Assembly: GCA_947503525.1 (NCBI GenBank)
Contig: CANNEA010000004.1
Location: 1-64,000 of the forward strand
Direction of reading: 5' to 3'
DNA: 64,000 nt
Source: an uncultured Carboxylicivirga sp.
GTDB taxonomy: Bacteria; Bacteroidota; Bacteroidia; Bacteroidales; Marinilabiliaceae
A program made the position numbers and the translations under genes. How positions within the stretch are numbered: the first letter of the stretch is position 1; each line of letters begins with the position of its first letter. Shown piece after piece: positions 37,201-44,303 of the stretch. The notes beneath the pieces are model-generated. The model ran no database searches, was not told where the DNA came from, and saw nothing but the letters and a program-made list of their open reading frames with translations.

Positions 37201-37955
37201 AAATAATCATTAAAATTAGAATCCGCTGATAAACCGTATTTAGCTAATTGCTCTTTACTGTTTTCTTTATACTTTTCATTAATAATCAAATCAAACAAAT
37301 CCTGGGTTTTAGAATTTGCAATCTTAATTAAACATATGCTTTCTAATTCATTAAGACCAATTGGCATTGGCTTAGTTGTAGAACGAACAAACAATTGTTT
37401 GTCAATTTTCTCAAAGGTGACCGATTCAATTTTATGCCCATAATCCAACTCAAATACCACCTTTGAAGGACCAACTTCTTCCAAGCTCATTTTAATGGAA
37501 CTATGCGAATACTTAATCCGATTAAGCATTTGGCTATCTGCATGTTTATTGATATAATCCGTATCAACATTAACATATTCATCCAAAGGATAACCTTTAT
37601 CAGTACGTCGCGTGGTATTAACGTTTACAGCTTGTGAATTTGTGGTATTATCCGCATTTTGAAAACCGCCGGTATCCATTAAGTGATACATGGCAGCAAC
37701 AGTATGCTTACAGACCGGTCCCCAAATATATGGGCACGAACAAGACGTTTTTAAATCATGATTTTTGAGATGACTTAATTGAACCTTATAGTTTTGCCCC
37801 CCCTTAACCGAATAAATAAAAGTATCTGTCTCCTTATTATACAAACGAAAAATAACCTTTCCATCCAAATAAAGCTTTCTGCCTTTGGCGGTTATTTCAT
37901 CTGTACTATAAAAATCTATATGTTTCTGAATATATTCCTTTTTTGCCTGCTCCAC
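34230..37955 (-). CDS. SWIM-zinc-finger SNF2-family helicase
   Basis: 1,241 residues from a GTG at 37955. A SWIM zinc finger sits near the N-terminus with C72, C74, C82 and H84 (CxC-x7-CxH). After a long middle region come the SNF2 motifs: ADDMGLGKT with Lys812, DESQ at 902-905, TGTPIEN, and in the second lobe LSLIKEELQKRG, SLKAGGTGLNLTAAD and QAIDRCYRIGQ. It is an ATP-driven DNA translocase, role in the cell unknown. A possible minus-strand -7 element lies about 31 bp upstream. No defence partner gene is adjacent. Confidence 0.95.
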   Translation of the reverse strand: MEQAKKEYIQKHIDFYSTDEITAKGRKLYLDGKVIFRLYNKETDTFIYSVKGGQNYKVQLSHLKNHDLKTSCSCPYIWGPVCKHTVAAMYHLMDTGGFQNADNTTNSQAVNVNTTRRTDKGYPLDEYVNVDTDYINKHADSQMLNRIKYSHSSIKMSLEEVGPSKVVFELDYGHKIESVTFEKIDKQLFVRSTTKPMPIGLNELESICLIKIANSKTQDLFDLIINEKYKENSKEQLAKYGLSADSNFNDYFEFRFHEEKGLIHSYNSKSSGLLPVENVEQLVMKSLIRDLEPIRINLDEELIEPKQERVIGFIIELRANKSNWDLNSFFEARPIIGKPNKVRTYISSNIEFYTGDSNEFNVEKQSTTSKLISLLEEAPEQSNNMDYYEWQTKVIDLLAYEPYVYVQTTESYKIRRSDLKAINITTKRVDVIFNVSENDEFISLVPALKFEDQLLNIDSIQQIHKGQFIYEIENKFCVARDYRAAILLDKHRQSLKMVKSHKEDFLSKVIKPLSSHVEINFTEGIYDIDIIELDFQNKRIYLSEKDNHLIITPEVEYHNNVSVPLANNGDVLIENDGRLIQYKRNFELEEGFTDFLGSLHPNFEEQKVSRRFHLQFNDFVDGMWFYKFYDALILNDVEVFGLKELKKFKYSPHKGKISTAISSGIDWFEIEVTVSFGENHVKLSEIRKAIKSKQRYIQLSDGSVGILPNDWYHRFERYFRHGEVKEEKLNVSKLGFSIIDELFDNISDAEVLQELIEKRRRIANFTQIEETTVPSQITGQLRPYQKEGLNWLAFLNEMKWGGILADDMGLGKTLQILTFLQHVLATDNTTNLIVVPTSLLFNWENEIRKFAPELNAHYHYGIRRANNTKVFDEYDIVFTSYGVLLRDVKMLSEYQFNYIILDESQAIKNPASRRYKAACLLKGKNRLAMTGTPIENSTFDLFAQMSFVNRGFLGGVTHFKENYSNPIDKDGDDIRAAELQKLINPLVLRRTKEKVAQELPDKTEDIIYCEMDPAQRKVYDAFRNFYRDRLMGQIENEGLAKSKMMVLEALTRLRQICDSPQLINDDKVDTNNSVKIDQIIQHITEKTANHKLLIFSQFVTMLSLIKEELQKRGIKFEYLDGQCSTKQREQSVNNFQEDDELRVFLISLKAGGTGLNLTAADYVYIVDPWWNPAVENQAIDRCYRIGQNKKVFAYRMICKNTVEEKILKLQEKKTKIANDIVQTDDNIMKTIGVDDIQDLFS

Positions 37956-37985
37956 AACGATTCAATTTTGAAATTGCTCAATCCG

Positions 37986-37993
37986 CAAAAATA
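37986..37993 (-). promoter_or_regulatory. -7 promoter element of the SNF2 gene
   Basis: The minus strand reads TATTTTTG, matching TAnnTTTG, about 31 bp before the GTG start. No clear -33 TTTG was found at the right distance. Confidence 0.45.
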
Positions 37994-38051
37994 ACGAAAG
38001 CAGTTTGTTTATACGTAAAGATTCACCAACTATTCTCACTAAGCTTTTTAT

Positions 38052-38059
38052 TATCTTTA
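38052..38059 (+). promoter_or_regulatory. -7-like element of the single-lobe helicase gene
   Basis: TATCTTTA differs from TAnnTTTG only at the last base and lies 17 bp before the ATG. Confidence 0.35.
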
Positions 38060-38076
38060 CCTCCAAATATCAATTC

Positions 38077-38700
38077 ATGAAGCTTAAAAAACTAATACCT
38101 GAATTAGCATCGGCGATAATTAATGCCGGCTTTGACACTGAACCAACAGAAATTCAGAGCTTAAGTATCCCTAAGATAAAATCAGGTGCTGATTTATTTA
38201 TGATTTCGCCTGAAAAGAGTGGTAAATCAACGGCTCTGACAATTGGCATAATTCAGCAATTAAAAAAACCTTTTGAAGAAGCTCCCAGAGCAATTATCAT
38301 TACTTCATCAAAAGAAAAAGCCTTTGAGTTGGAAGAACAATTTACTCAACTTAATAAAGATATAAAGCTAAGGACATTCGTAGCTTTCGATAAAGGCATA
38401 ATGCAATACCAGAAGGATGAGATCTATGATGGACTGGATGTATTAATATGTACGCCCAAGCGATTGACCGAACTTATTAATATTAATGGTGTACCAATGA
38501 CTAAAGTTAAAATTTTAGCTATTGATGATGCTCAGGCCATTGTTCCCAACCAAAATCACTCCATCATTTATAGAATTGCAGATGGGATAAAAAATCCACA
38601 GATATTAGTTAGTGGAGAAAACTGGCACCCAAAATTCGACACTCTGGAGGCTGAAATCATGAAAAACCCAATAATCCTTTCTGTTGTTAAACGTGAGTGA
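38077..38700 (+). CDS. Single-lobe DEAD-box-like protein lacking the helicase C domain
   Basis: 207 residues from ATG at 38077. An earlier in-frame start at 38005 would make a longer form, but the promoter-like element at 38052 argues for the later one. It has the first RecA-like lobe of a DEAD-box helicase only: a Q-motif-like FDTEPTEIQSLSIPKI, Walker A changed to SPEKSGKST, ICTPKRL, and IDDAQ in place of DEAD. The whole second lobe is missing, yet the ORF ends cleanly without a frameshift. Helicase activity is unlikely; RNA binding or a partner role is possible. Confidence 0.8.
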   Translation: MKLKKLIPELASAIINAGFDTEPTEIQSLSIPKIKSGADLFMISPEKSGKSTALTIGIIQQLKKPFEEAPRAIIITSSKEKAFELEEQFTQLNKDIKLRTFVAFDKGIMQYQKDEIYDGLDVLICTPKRLTELININGVPMTKVKILAIDDAQAIVPNQNHSIIYRIADGIKNPQILVSGENWHPKFDTLEAEIMKNPIILSVVKRE

Positions 38701-39088
38701 TTTATGTTATTGTTCTTCCGGCAAAGAAGCTCAACATTGTTGCTTACCCATTATTAACGGTAAACGCAAAGCAACAAGTGCTGAAGAATTGATGCGTTCG
38801 AGATATTCTGCCTACTTCATAGCGGACATTAATTACCTAATGAAAAGTCATCATCCAAAAAACCGCCCAATTAATGACAAAAAGGAAATACTACGATGGG
38901 CAAAATCTGTTCAATGGATGGGCCTTGAAATAATTAAAACGAAGGATGGTTTAGATATGGATAATGAAGGATGGGTTGAGTTTCGTGCAGTTTTTATAGA
39001 AAACTCACTCCCACAGCAAATCCATGAATACTCCTACTTTGTAAAAGAAAATGGAACCTGGTATTATTTATCCGGAGAACATAAATAA
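38693..39088 (+). CDS. YchJ-family protein with SEC-C-type zinc motif
   Basis: 131 residues starting at GTG 38693 (MSDLCYCSSGKEAQHCC), inside the 3' end of the helicase gene by 8 bp. The N-terminal CxC...CC zinc motif is SEC-C-like, and the rest (AEELMRSRYSAYFIADINYLMKSHHP ... WVEFRAVF) is the YchJ core, an NTF2-like fold. A TTG at 38684 is the only alternative start. Translational coupling to the upstream gene is likely. Function in the family is not known. Confidence 0.85.
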   Translation: MSDLCYCSSGKEAQHCCLPIINGKRKATSAEELMRSRYSAYFIADINYLMKSHHPKNRPINDKKEILRWAKSVQWMGLEIIKTKDGLDMDNEGWVEFRAVFIENSLPQQIHEYSYFVKENGTWYYLSGEHK

Positions 39089-39096
39089 GAAGAGAA

Positions 39097-39357
39097 ATGA
39101 TATTAGATCCGAAACATTACAACTTACCCCAAAGAATAAAGCTAAAACAAATTAGCACTAATCATTTGGGGATTGTAAAAATTATTAAGAGTCGTATTAT
39201 TCAAAAAGATGCCGTTAAGATTATAGATTTTGCTACTCACATTTGGAAAAAAGAACCAAAGTTTCAAATTAGCCTGATTTGCACCCGGAATATTTGCTCC
39301 AAATCAATTGCTTTGCTTGAGCAAAATAATATTGGCCTGGAGGTAGTTGAAATTTAA
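39097..39357 (+). CDS. Small conserved-looking protein, unknown
   Basis: 86 residues, basic, beginning 8 bp after the YchJ-like gene with a good purine-rich site, so part of the same operon. No family was recognised; alternating short strands and helices are predicted by eye. Its TAA stop overlaps the stop of the convergent lumazine-binding-like gene by 3 bp. Confidence 0.6.
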   Translation: MILDPKHYNLPQRIKLKQISTNHLGIVKIIKSRIIQKDAVKIIDFATHIWKKEPKFQISLICTRNICSKSIALLEQNNIGLEVVEI

Positions 39358-39815
39358 TCCTCTTTTGGAAATTGGTAATAAATCTTACTTATCATCTTCC
39401 ATCCCTCTTCAAATTTGTATAAAGAAATATAATCTACATATCTCTTTTCTTTACCTACATAAAACTCAAACCCTGCAATAGCTGAAGTTCCGGTAACATG
39501 AACTGTTAGAAACTTAATACTAACCAGTTTATCACCCGTTTTTGGAAAATCGCCGGCTTCTTTGCGCTTCATTACTTTCTGTTTCCACTCATCAATAGGA
39601 AGTTTCCAAATACTACCATCCTTATTAACGCCAAGGAGATTAAAATCAGGATGTATACCCGAATCTATTTTATCGATGTTACCTTCATTTTGTAAACCTT
39701 CGACATAAGCAGTTTGAATGATTTTTTTAATCGCCTTTTTCTCATCCTCAACTATTTGAGAATTAACAAAGTTACAGCTTAATACAACAATAAATAACAG
39801 ACTGATTTTTTTCAT
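39354..39815 (-). CDS. Secreted NTF2-like (putative lumazine-binding) protein
   Basis: 153 residues with a signal peptide (LLFIVVLSCNFVNSQ, cleavage near residue 20). The rest reads as an NTF2-like cone fold: EDEKKAIKKIIQTAYVEGLQNEGNID, ITVTG-type strands and the C-terminal DYISLYKFEEGWKMISKIYYQFP. It fits the putative lumazine-binding family, whose ligand is generally unproven. Isolated gene. Confidence 0.75.
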   Translation of the reverse strand: MKKISLLFIVVLSCNFVNSQIVEDEKKAIKKIIQTAYVEGLQNEGNIDKIDSGIHPDFNLLGVNKDGSIWKLPIDEWKQKVMKRKEAGDFPKTGDKLVSIKFLTVHVTGTSAIAGFEFYVGKEKRYVDYISLYKFEEGWKMISKIYYQFPKED

Positions 39816-39907
39816 TTCAAGGGGCTTTTAGTTTTTATCAATATAGTGAAAATAAAATGACCAAATAAAACAATTGAACCAATAGATGGTGTAAATACTT
39901 TATATAT

Positions 39908-39915
39908 TACTTTTG
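39908..39915 (+). promoter_or_regulatory. -7 promoter element of the DUF493 gene
   Basis: TACTTTTG matches TAnnTTTG exactly, 20 bp before the ATG. A clear -33 element was not seen. Confidence 0.55.
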
Positions 39916-39935
39916 CAACTTAAACTACCAAGAAT

Positions 39936-40208
39936 ATGTCAGCACAAGACTACGAAAAACTAAAAGAATTACTTCTGGAAAATAAGAAGTGGCCTTTGAT
40001 GTATATGTTTAAATTCATTGTTCCTAATAGTGAAGGAAGGGTTGAGAAAGTTGTTGGAATGCTTCCCAAACATGGAAAGGTAACTTATAAGCATACCAAG
40101 AACCTTAAACACGTTTCAGTTACGTGTACGGTCAGTATGAAAAGTGCCGATGCCATAATTGAAGTATCACAAAAGGTTGCAGAAGTTGCTGGAGTAATAA
40201 GTTTGTAA
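39936..40208 (+). CDS. DUF493 (YbeD-like) protein
   Basis: 90 residues, single ACT-like domain. The phrases PLMYMFKFIVPNSEGRVEKVVGML and HVSVTCTVSMKSADAIIEV are typical of the DUF493 family, thought to be a regulatory or binding domain. It ends just before a terminator shared with the convergent receptor gene. Confidence 0.85.
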   Translation: MSAQDYEKLKELLLENKKWPLMYMFKFIVPNSEGRVEKVVGMLPKHGKVTYKHTKNLKHVSVTCTVSMKSADAIIEVSQKVAEVAGVISL

Positions 40209-40234
40209 AAAAAGCCCATTGTGAACAATGGGCT
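40205..40234 (-). terminator. Terminator at the end of the chemotaxis receptor gene
   Basis: AGCCCATTGT...ACAATGGGCT (40213-40234) forms a 9-10 bp GC-rich stem. On the minus strand it is followed by seven T residues, the classic rho-independent form, ending the receptor transcript; on the plus strand it may also halt the DUF493 gene. Confidence 0.85.
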
Positions 40235-40253
40235 CTAATTAAAACTTTAGTAT

Positions 40254-41513
40254 TTAAACTGCCATTTTATCATTCTCATTTATAAAACTTTGTTTCTGGT
40301 CAAGGATTGTTGACTCATAAAGATTGTCGATTCCTTCAGTAATTTTTTCTCCAGAGTTTTCATTAACCTTAAAAAAACTGATTGCTGATTTTAAATCATT
40401 GGCAAGTAGTGATAGTTCCTCTGCACTGGCAGACATTTCTTCCGCTGAAGCAGCCGATTTTTGAGCCACACTATTTAATTGCTGCACAGATGTATTTATT
40501 TGCTGTGCTCCTACACTTTGCTCATTGCCTGCGCTAGCTATTTCCTGAACTAAAATCGTGGTTTTCTCAATCTGTGGTTTAACTTGTTCCATTAATCGGG
40601 ATGAAGAAATACTCATTTCCTGATTGTATTCGGCTGCTTTAACAATATCCTCTGCAGCAATCTTGCTGCGCTCTGCCAGTTTACGCACTTCGGCGGCAAC
40701 AACCGAAAAGCCCCTTCCTTGTTCTCCTGCTCTCGCAGCTTCTACAGCAGCATTAAGTGCCAGAATGTTTGTTTGAAATGCAATGTCATTAATGATGCCA
40801 ATTTTTTCAGATATCTCGTTGGCCGCATTAGTTGAAGCTTTTGATTTATCAAGCATTTCAGCAACCATCGTAAGAGAAGCTTTCGACAAATCTTGAGTTT
40901 CTTTTGAATTCTGTGTGTTCTGCACAATATTGGCAGACATTTCTTCAATATTGGATGAAACCTCTTCCACAGATACGGCTTGCTCATTAGCACTGTCAGT
41001 CATTTCCTGAGAAACTGTTTTAAGTTGCATCCCGGCATCGTTTACACCTTCGATATTCATATGTAGCTTGCCAATAATATCATTTAGTCGCTGACTCATA
41101 ACTGTTAACTGAAATAGTGCACCCCTACTATTTTTCGATTTTAGCTTGTTAATGTTTAAATCTCCATCTGCGATATTTCCTGCAATGACTTCAACATCTT
41201 CTATTTCCCCACCAAGTTTTGATGATATTCTATTCGCCATTGTTCTAAGAATCAAAAACACAATAACACCAATAACCGCAAACCCTATAGCTAATCCAGT
41301 TAAAACAGATCTGAGCGTTTTGATGGCTTTCATGGTCGATTGAGCAGTTGAATTACCGATGAACCTAAACAACTCATTAATTTCTATAATCAGCTTGCTT
41401 TTCTTCAAATGAATTTCTTCATTATTTACAAATACATCGTTTAATCTATCTTGTATCTGTAAATAGGTATTCTCAAAAGCGACAGGTAAGCTTTCAAATT
41501 TTGTTCCTTTCAA
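40254..41513 (-). CDS. MCP C-terminal fragment (TM2, HAMP, signalling domain)
   Basis: Downstream open part of the interrupted receptor. The first possible start is TTG at 41513; the first internal ATG is 60 codons on. About 419 residues: half of the sensor domain, TM2 (about 68-92), HAMP-like linker, then the MA domain. If made alone it would lack TM1. Confidence 0.6.
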   Translation of the reverse strand: MKGTKFESLPVAFENTYLQIQDRLNDVFVNNEEIHLKKSKLIIEINELFRFIGNSTAQSTMKAIKTLRSVLTGLAIGFAVIGVIVFLILRTMANRISSKLGGEIEDVEVIAGNIADGDLNINKLKSKNSRGALFQLTVMSQRLNDIIGKLHMNIEGVNDAGMQLKTVSQEMTDSANEQAVSVEEVSSNIEEMSANIVQNTQNSKETQDLSKASLTMVAEMLDKSKASTNAANEISEKIGIINDIAFQTNILALNAAVEAARAGEQGRGFSVVAAEVRKLAERSKIAAEDIVKAAEYNQEMSISSSRLMEQVKPQIEKTTILVQEIASAGNEQSVGAQQINTSVQQLNSVAQKSAASAEEMSASAEELSLLANDLKSAISFFKVNENSGEKITEGIDNLYESTILDQKQSFINENDKMAV

Positions 41514-41525
41514 TGCAGTCTTATC

Positions 41526-42113
41526 TTAAGCCACCTGATCGAGCGATGCAGATACGACCTCAAGTAATTGATCTTTATAGCTTAAATCCGTTTTATACGA
41601 CTTCAATAGAAGTTGAAACTGATATTGTTGTTCCAAGGCTGCTTTAGCACCTCCAATTACAGCTCTTTCAATGGTTGTTACTTTATAACGTTCTTGTGGT
41701 GAAGCCAATCGTTGGCTTGTTAAGCTGATGTATTCGCTTGCATTTTTCCCTGCTTGAGAAAGCAAGTGGCTCATTTCCTCAAATAACTCGTCGTTGTGAA
41801 TAATTAGCCCATGGACCTGATCCAAACTATCCTGAAGCAATCCAATTTCCTTCTTAAATGAGGATGTTGAACTATAATCTTCTAATCCAGCAATTAATTC
41901 ATCAAAGCCTCTTTCAGTAGAAAAGAAATCGTAGATCAATTCACGTACATTAAGCAATGTATTATAGCTTTTTGCCGTTTTTGCAGTGGCTTCATCCATA
42001 CCACTGATTTTAAAATTTAAAAGACTAATAAAAAACACGAGAATGCCAATAAATACACTAATAAAAATAGTTGGCATCATTAACTTTTGCCTTAGAGACA
42101 ATTTAATCTTCAT
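41526..42113 (-). CDS. MCP N-terminal fragment (TM1 and half sensor domain)
   Basis: Upstream part of the interrupted receptor from ATG 42113, 195 residues to the TAA. An earlier in-frame TTG/ATG region to 42194 is open but looks like leader sequence. It contains TM1 and helices of a four-helix sensor (LLNVRELIYDFFSTERGFDELI). Confidence 0.6.
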   Translation of the reverse strand: MKIKLSLRQKLMMPTIFISVFIGILVFFISLLNFKISGMDEATAKTAKSYNTLLNVRELIYDFFSTERGFDELIAGLEDYSSTSSFKKEIGLLQDSLDQVHGLIIHNDELFEEMSHLLSQAGKNASEYISLTSQRLASPQERYKVTTIERAVIGGAKAALEQQYQFQLLLKSYKTDLSYKDQLLEVVSASLDQVA

Positions 42114-42369
42114 AACAATAAGATAAGTATATAAACCTAATGACAGACAGGACATTTGAATCCCGTTAATCAAATAATTAAACACAAATCTCAATCAAGT
42201 TTACATTGAATAAAGGTATTGGCTTCTCATTTTTCCCGATTTGACATGCTAAAACCTTACAACGATCATATGTACGCAAAGAGTTATATTTAGTTTCAAA
42301 TCATAAGCATATTTTCGAATATTTTCCTTCTTGATTCGAACTTTGCAAAATAGAGTAAAAACATTTGAG

Positions 42370-42405
42370 CAAAAAAAAATGGCTACCAAATAAATGGCAG
42401 CCATT
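42370..42405 (-). terminator. Terminator after the GH13/GH31 operon
   Basis: AATGGCTACC and GGCAGCCATT pair (one A/C mismatch) around an 8-nt loop; on the minus strand the stem is followed by nine T residues. It lies 20 bp after the GH13 stop. Confidence 0.85.
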
Positions 42406-42424
42406 AAACCAATAAATTATTTTC

Positions 42425-44293
42425 TTACTTCAAGCTAAACACAAAAGACTCCAATGGATTGACATTTAAATACAAAGATGCACTTCCACCATCTACATTC
42501 AATTCAATCTCTGTACCATAAAGAACATCAACTAAATTATGAGATCCATCTTTAAGTTTCCATTCTTCAACAAGCTCCTTTGGCACTTTCAGATCGAAAG
42601 ACATCTGGTTTTTATCATCAAAATTACTAACCACAATTAGCTTTTCATTTTCAGACCAACGCGCAAAAGAAAACACTTTTGTATTGTAATTTTCTGTTTC
42701 AGTTCTATTTAATGAATGAATCTCTTTATAATCACCCATTAAAGCTTCACTAGTAATACTAAAATTAAGTAAGCGCTTGTAGAAATCACGCAAAGCTTTT
42801 TCATCACTACTTAGTCGTCCTCCATCAAAAGCACCGCCATTCATCCATCTCTGGTGATGAGGCACTCCGAAATAATCAAATATTGTAGTGCGTGAATTTG
42901 TTCCAAAACCAGCATCCTCAGCACCCGGCTCTCCCACTTCCTGTCCGAAGTAAACCATTGTTGGTGCTGTACTTATCAATGTTGAAACCACCATTGCAGG
43001 CTTACCTTTTTCTGCTTTACCGGCAAACTCAGGACTTGCTATTCTTTGCTCGTCATGGTTCTCCAAAAAGTGAAGCATATGGTGTTCAATATCTTTTAAA
43101 CCTTCCTGGATAGCCGGAATATTATCCGTCAAACCATGTCCCTGCATAATATGCTTTAAAGTATCGTACAACTCCACCTTGTCATATAAATAATCCATTT
43201 TACCCTTATGAATGTAATCACGATACATGCCCGGGTTATATACTTCCGCAAGAATAAAAGCATCAGGATTAGCATTTTTTATCGACGAATTCATATAGCT
43301 CCAAAATTCCACAGGAACCATCTCCGCCATATCAAATCGAAATCCATCCACACCAAACTCAGTCCAGAATATTGCTATATCACGGAATTTAATCCAAGAA
43401 TCAGGCACTTCTTTGTTTGTCCAAAATTCATAATGTGCAGCAGCATCCTTATTCGAATAGTTTTCAGGAAGAGCCTCAAAATCGTGAGTCCCATCAGGTC
43501 GAACACCATAGTTGATCTTCACTGTTTCATACCAATCATAAAAATGAGGTTGTGCTAGTCTTGAACCATTTCCGGTCCATTTAGCCGGATTCTCATCAAA
43601 TTTACCATTCGACAAGGCATTGACACTTCCTCCAAGAGGTTTGTATCCATGCATCGACTCAGGAACTTTAAATGACTCTCCGGGTATATAGTAAAAGTTG
43701 TTATTAATAGCATATTCAACACTGGTGTCATCATCAGCACCAAAATCTTTTACACCCTGCGGGTTATTCTTACCTTCGTAATGACGAGCAACATGGTTAG
43801 GTACGATATCAATCAGAACTTTCATTCCATGTTTATGCGTCCGCTCAACCAGAGCTTTAAACTCATCTAAACGCTTTGCCGGATCAACAGCCATATCAGG
43901 ATCTACCTGATAATAATCCTTAACAGCATAGGGCGATCCTGCTCGTCCCTTTACAACATCAGGATCGTCATTTGAAATACCATAAGCTGTATAATCGGTT
44001 ACCACAGCATGATGTGGCACACCAGTATACCAAACATAGGTTACTCCCAAATCTTTAATTTCTTTTAAAGCTTTATCGGTAAAATCGTTAAACTTTCCAA
44101 CCCCATTTTCTTCGATGGTTCCCCATGGCTTATTGGTTTCATTGATATTTCCAAACAAACGGGTAAACACCTGATAAACTACTTCTTTTCGTTTTACCGG
44201 TTCATTTGAATCATTTTCTTTCTTAACAGGCTGACACGCTACCATAAGGCTTATAAGAGCTGCCGTTAGAATATACTTCAATTTAATTTGCAT
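42425..44293 (-). CDS. GH13 alpha-amylase lipoprotein
   Basis: 622 residues. Lipobox VAC with lipidated Cys at residue 20, so it is anchored at the cell envelope. The GH13 catalytic barrel has GFRFDMAE with nucleophile D321, the acid/base E350 in ILAEVYNPG, and transition-state D414 in LENHDEQ. A C-terminal beta domain follows (about 520-622). It should cleave alpha-glucan oligosaccharides at the surface or in the periplasm. It lies 10 bp after the GH31 gene, in one operon. Confidence 0.95.
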   Translation of the reverse strand: MQIKLKYILTAALISLMVACQPVKKENDSNEPVKRKEVVYQVFTRLFGNINETNKPWGTIEENGVGKFNDFTDKALKEIKDLGVTYVWYTGVPHHAVVTDYTAYGISNDDPDVVKGRAGSPYAVKDYYQVDPDMAVDPAKRLDEFKALVERTHKHGMKVLIDIVPNHVARHYEGKNNPQGVKDFGADDDTSVEYAINNNFYYIPGESFKVPESMHGYKPLGGSVNALSNGKFDENPAKWTGNGSRLAQPHFYDWYETVKINYGVRPDGTHDFEALPENYSNKDAAAHYEFWTNKEVPDSWIKFRDIAIFWTEFGVDGFRFDMAEMVPVEFWSYMNSSIKNANPDAFILAEVYNPGMYRDYIHKGKMDYLYDKVELYDTLKHIMQGHGLTDNIPAIQEGLKDIEHHMLHFLENHDEQRIASPEFAGKAEKGKPAMVVSTLISTAPTMVYFGQEVGEPGAEDAGFGTNSRTTIFDYFGVPHHQRWMNGGAFDGGRLSSDEKALRDFYKRLLNFSITSEALMGDYKEIHSLNRTETENYNTKVFSFARWSENEKLIVVSNFDDKNQMSFDLKVPKELVEEWKLKDGSHNLVDVLYGTEIELNVDGGSASLYLNVNPLESFVFSLK

Positions 44294-44303
44294 GATTATA
44301 TAA

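Larger units (their letters stand above)
40254..42113 (-). pseudogene. Methyl-accepting chemotaxis protein interrupted by one in-frame TAA
   Basis: Read from ATG 42113, one frame spans the whole 619-codon receptor except for a TAA at 41526-41528. The upstream part has TM1 (residues about 13-35, MPTIFISVFIGILVFFISLL) and the first part of a helical ligand-binding domain. The part after the stop completes this domain, then TM2, HAMP and the signalling hairpin with [37 protein letters not shown]. No frame change is needed, so a single base change such as CAA to TAA would explain the break. It may be a recent nonsense mutation, a sequencing error or readthrough. No chemotaxis genes are adjacent. 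Confidence 0.85.

Noticed and set aside
34230-37955. The SNF2 helicase as part of a known defence system such as DISARM.
   Set aside because: No methylase, DUF1998 or phospholipase-type partner is present; SWIM-SNF2 proteins are common as housekeeping genes in this phylum.
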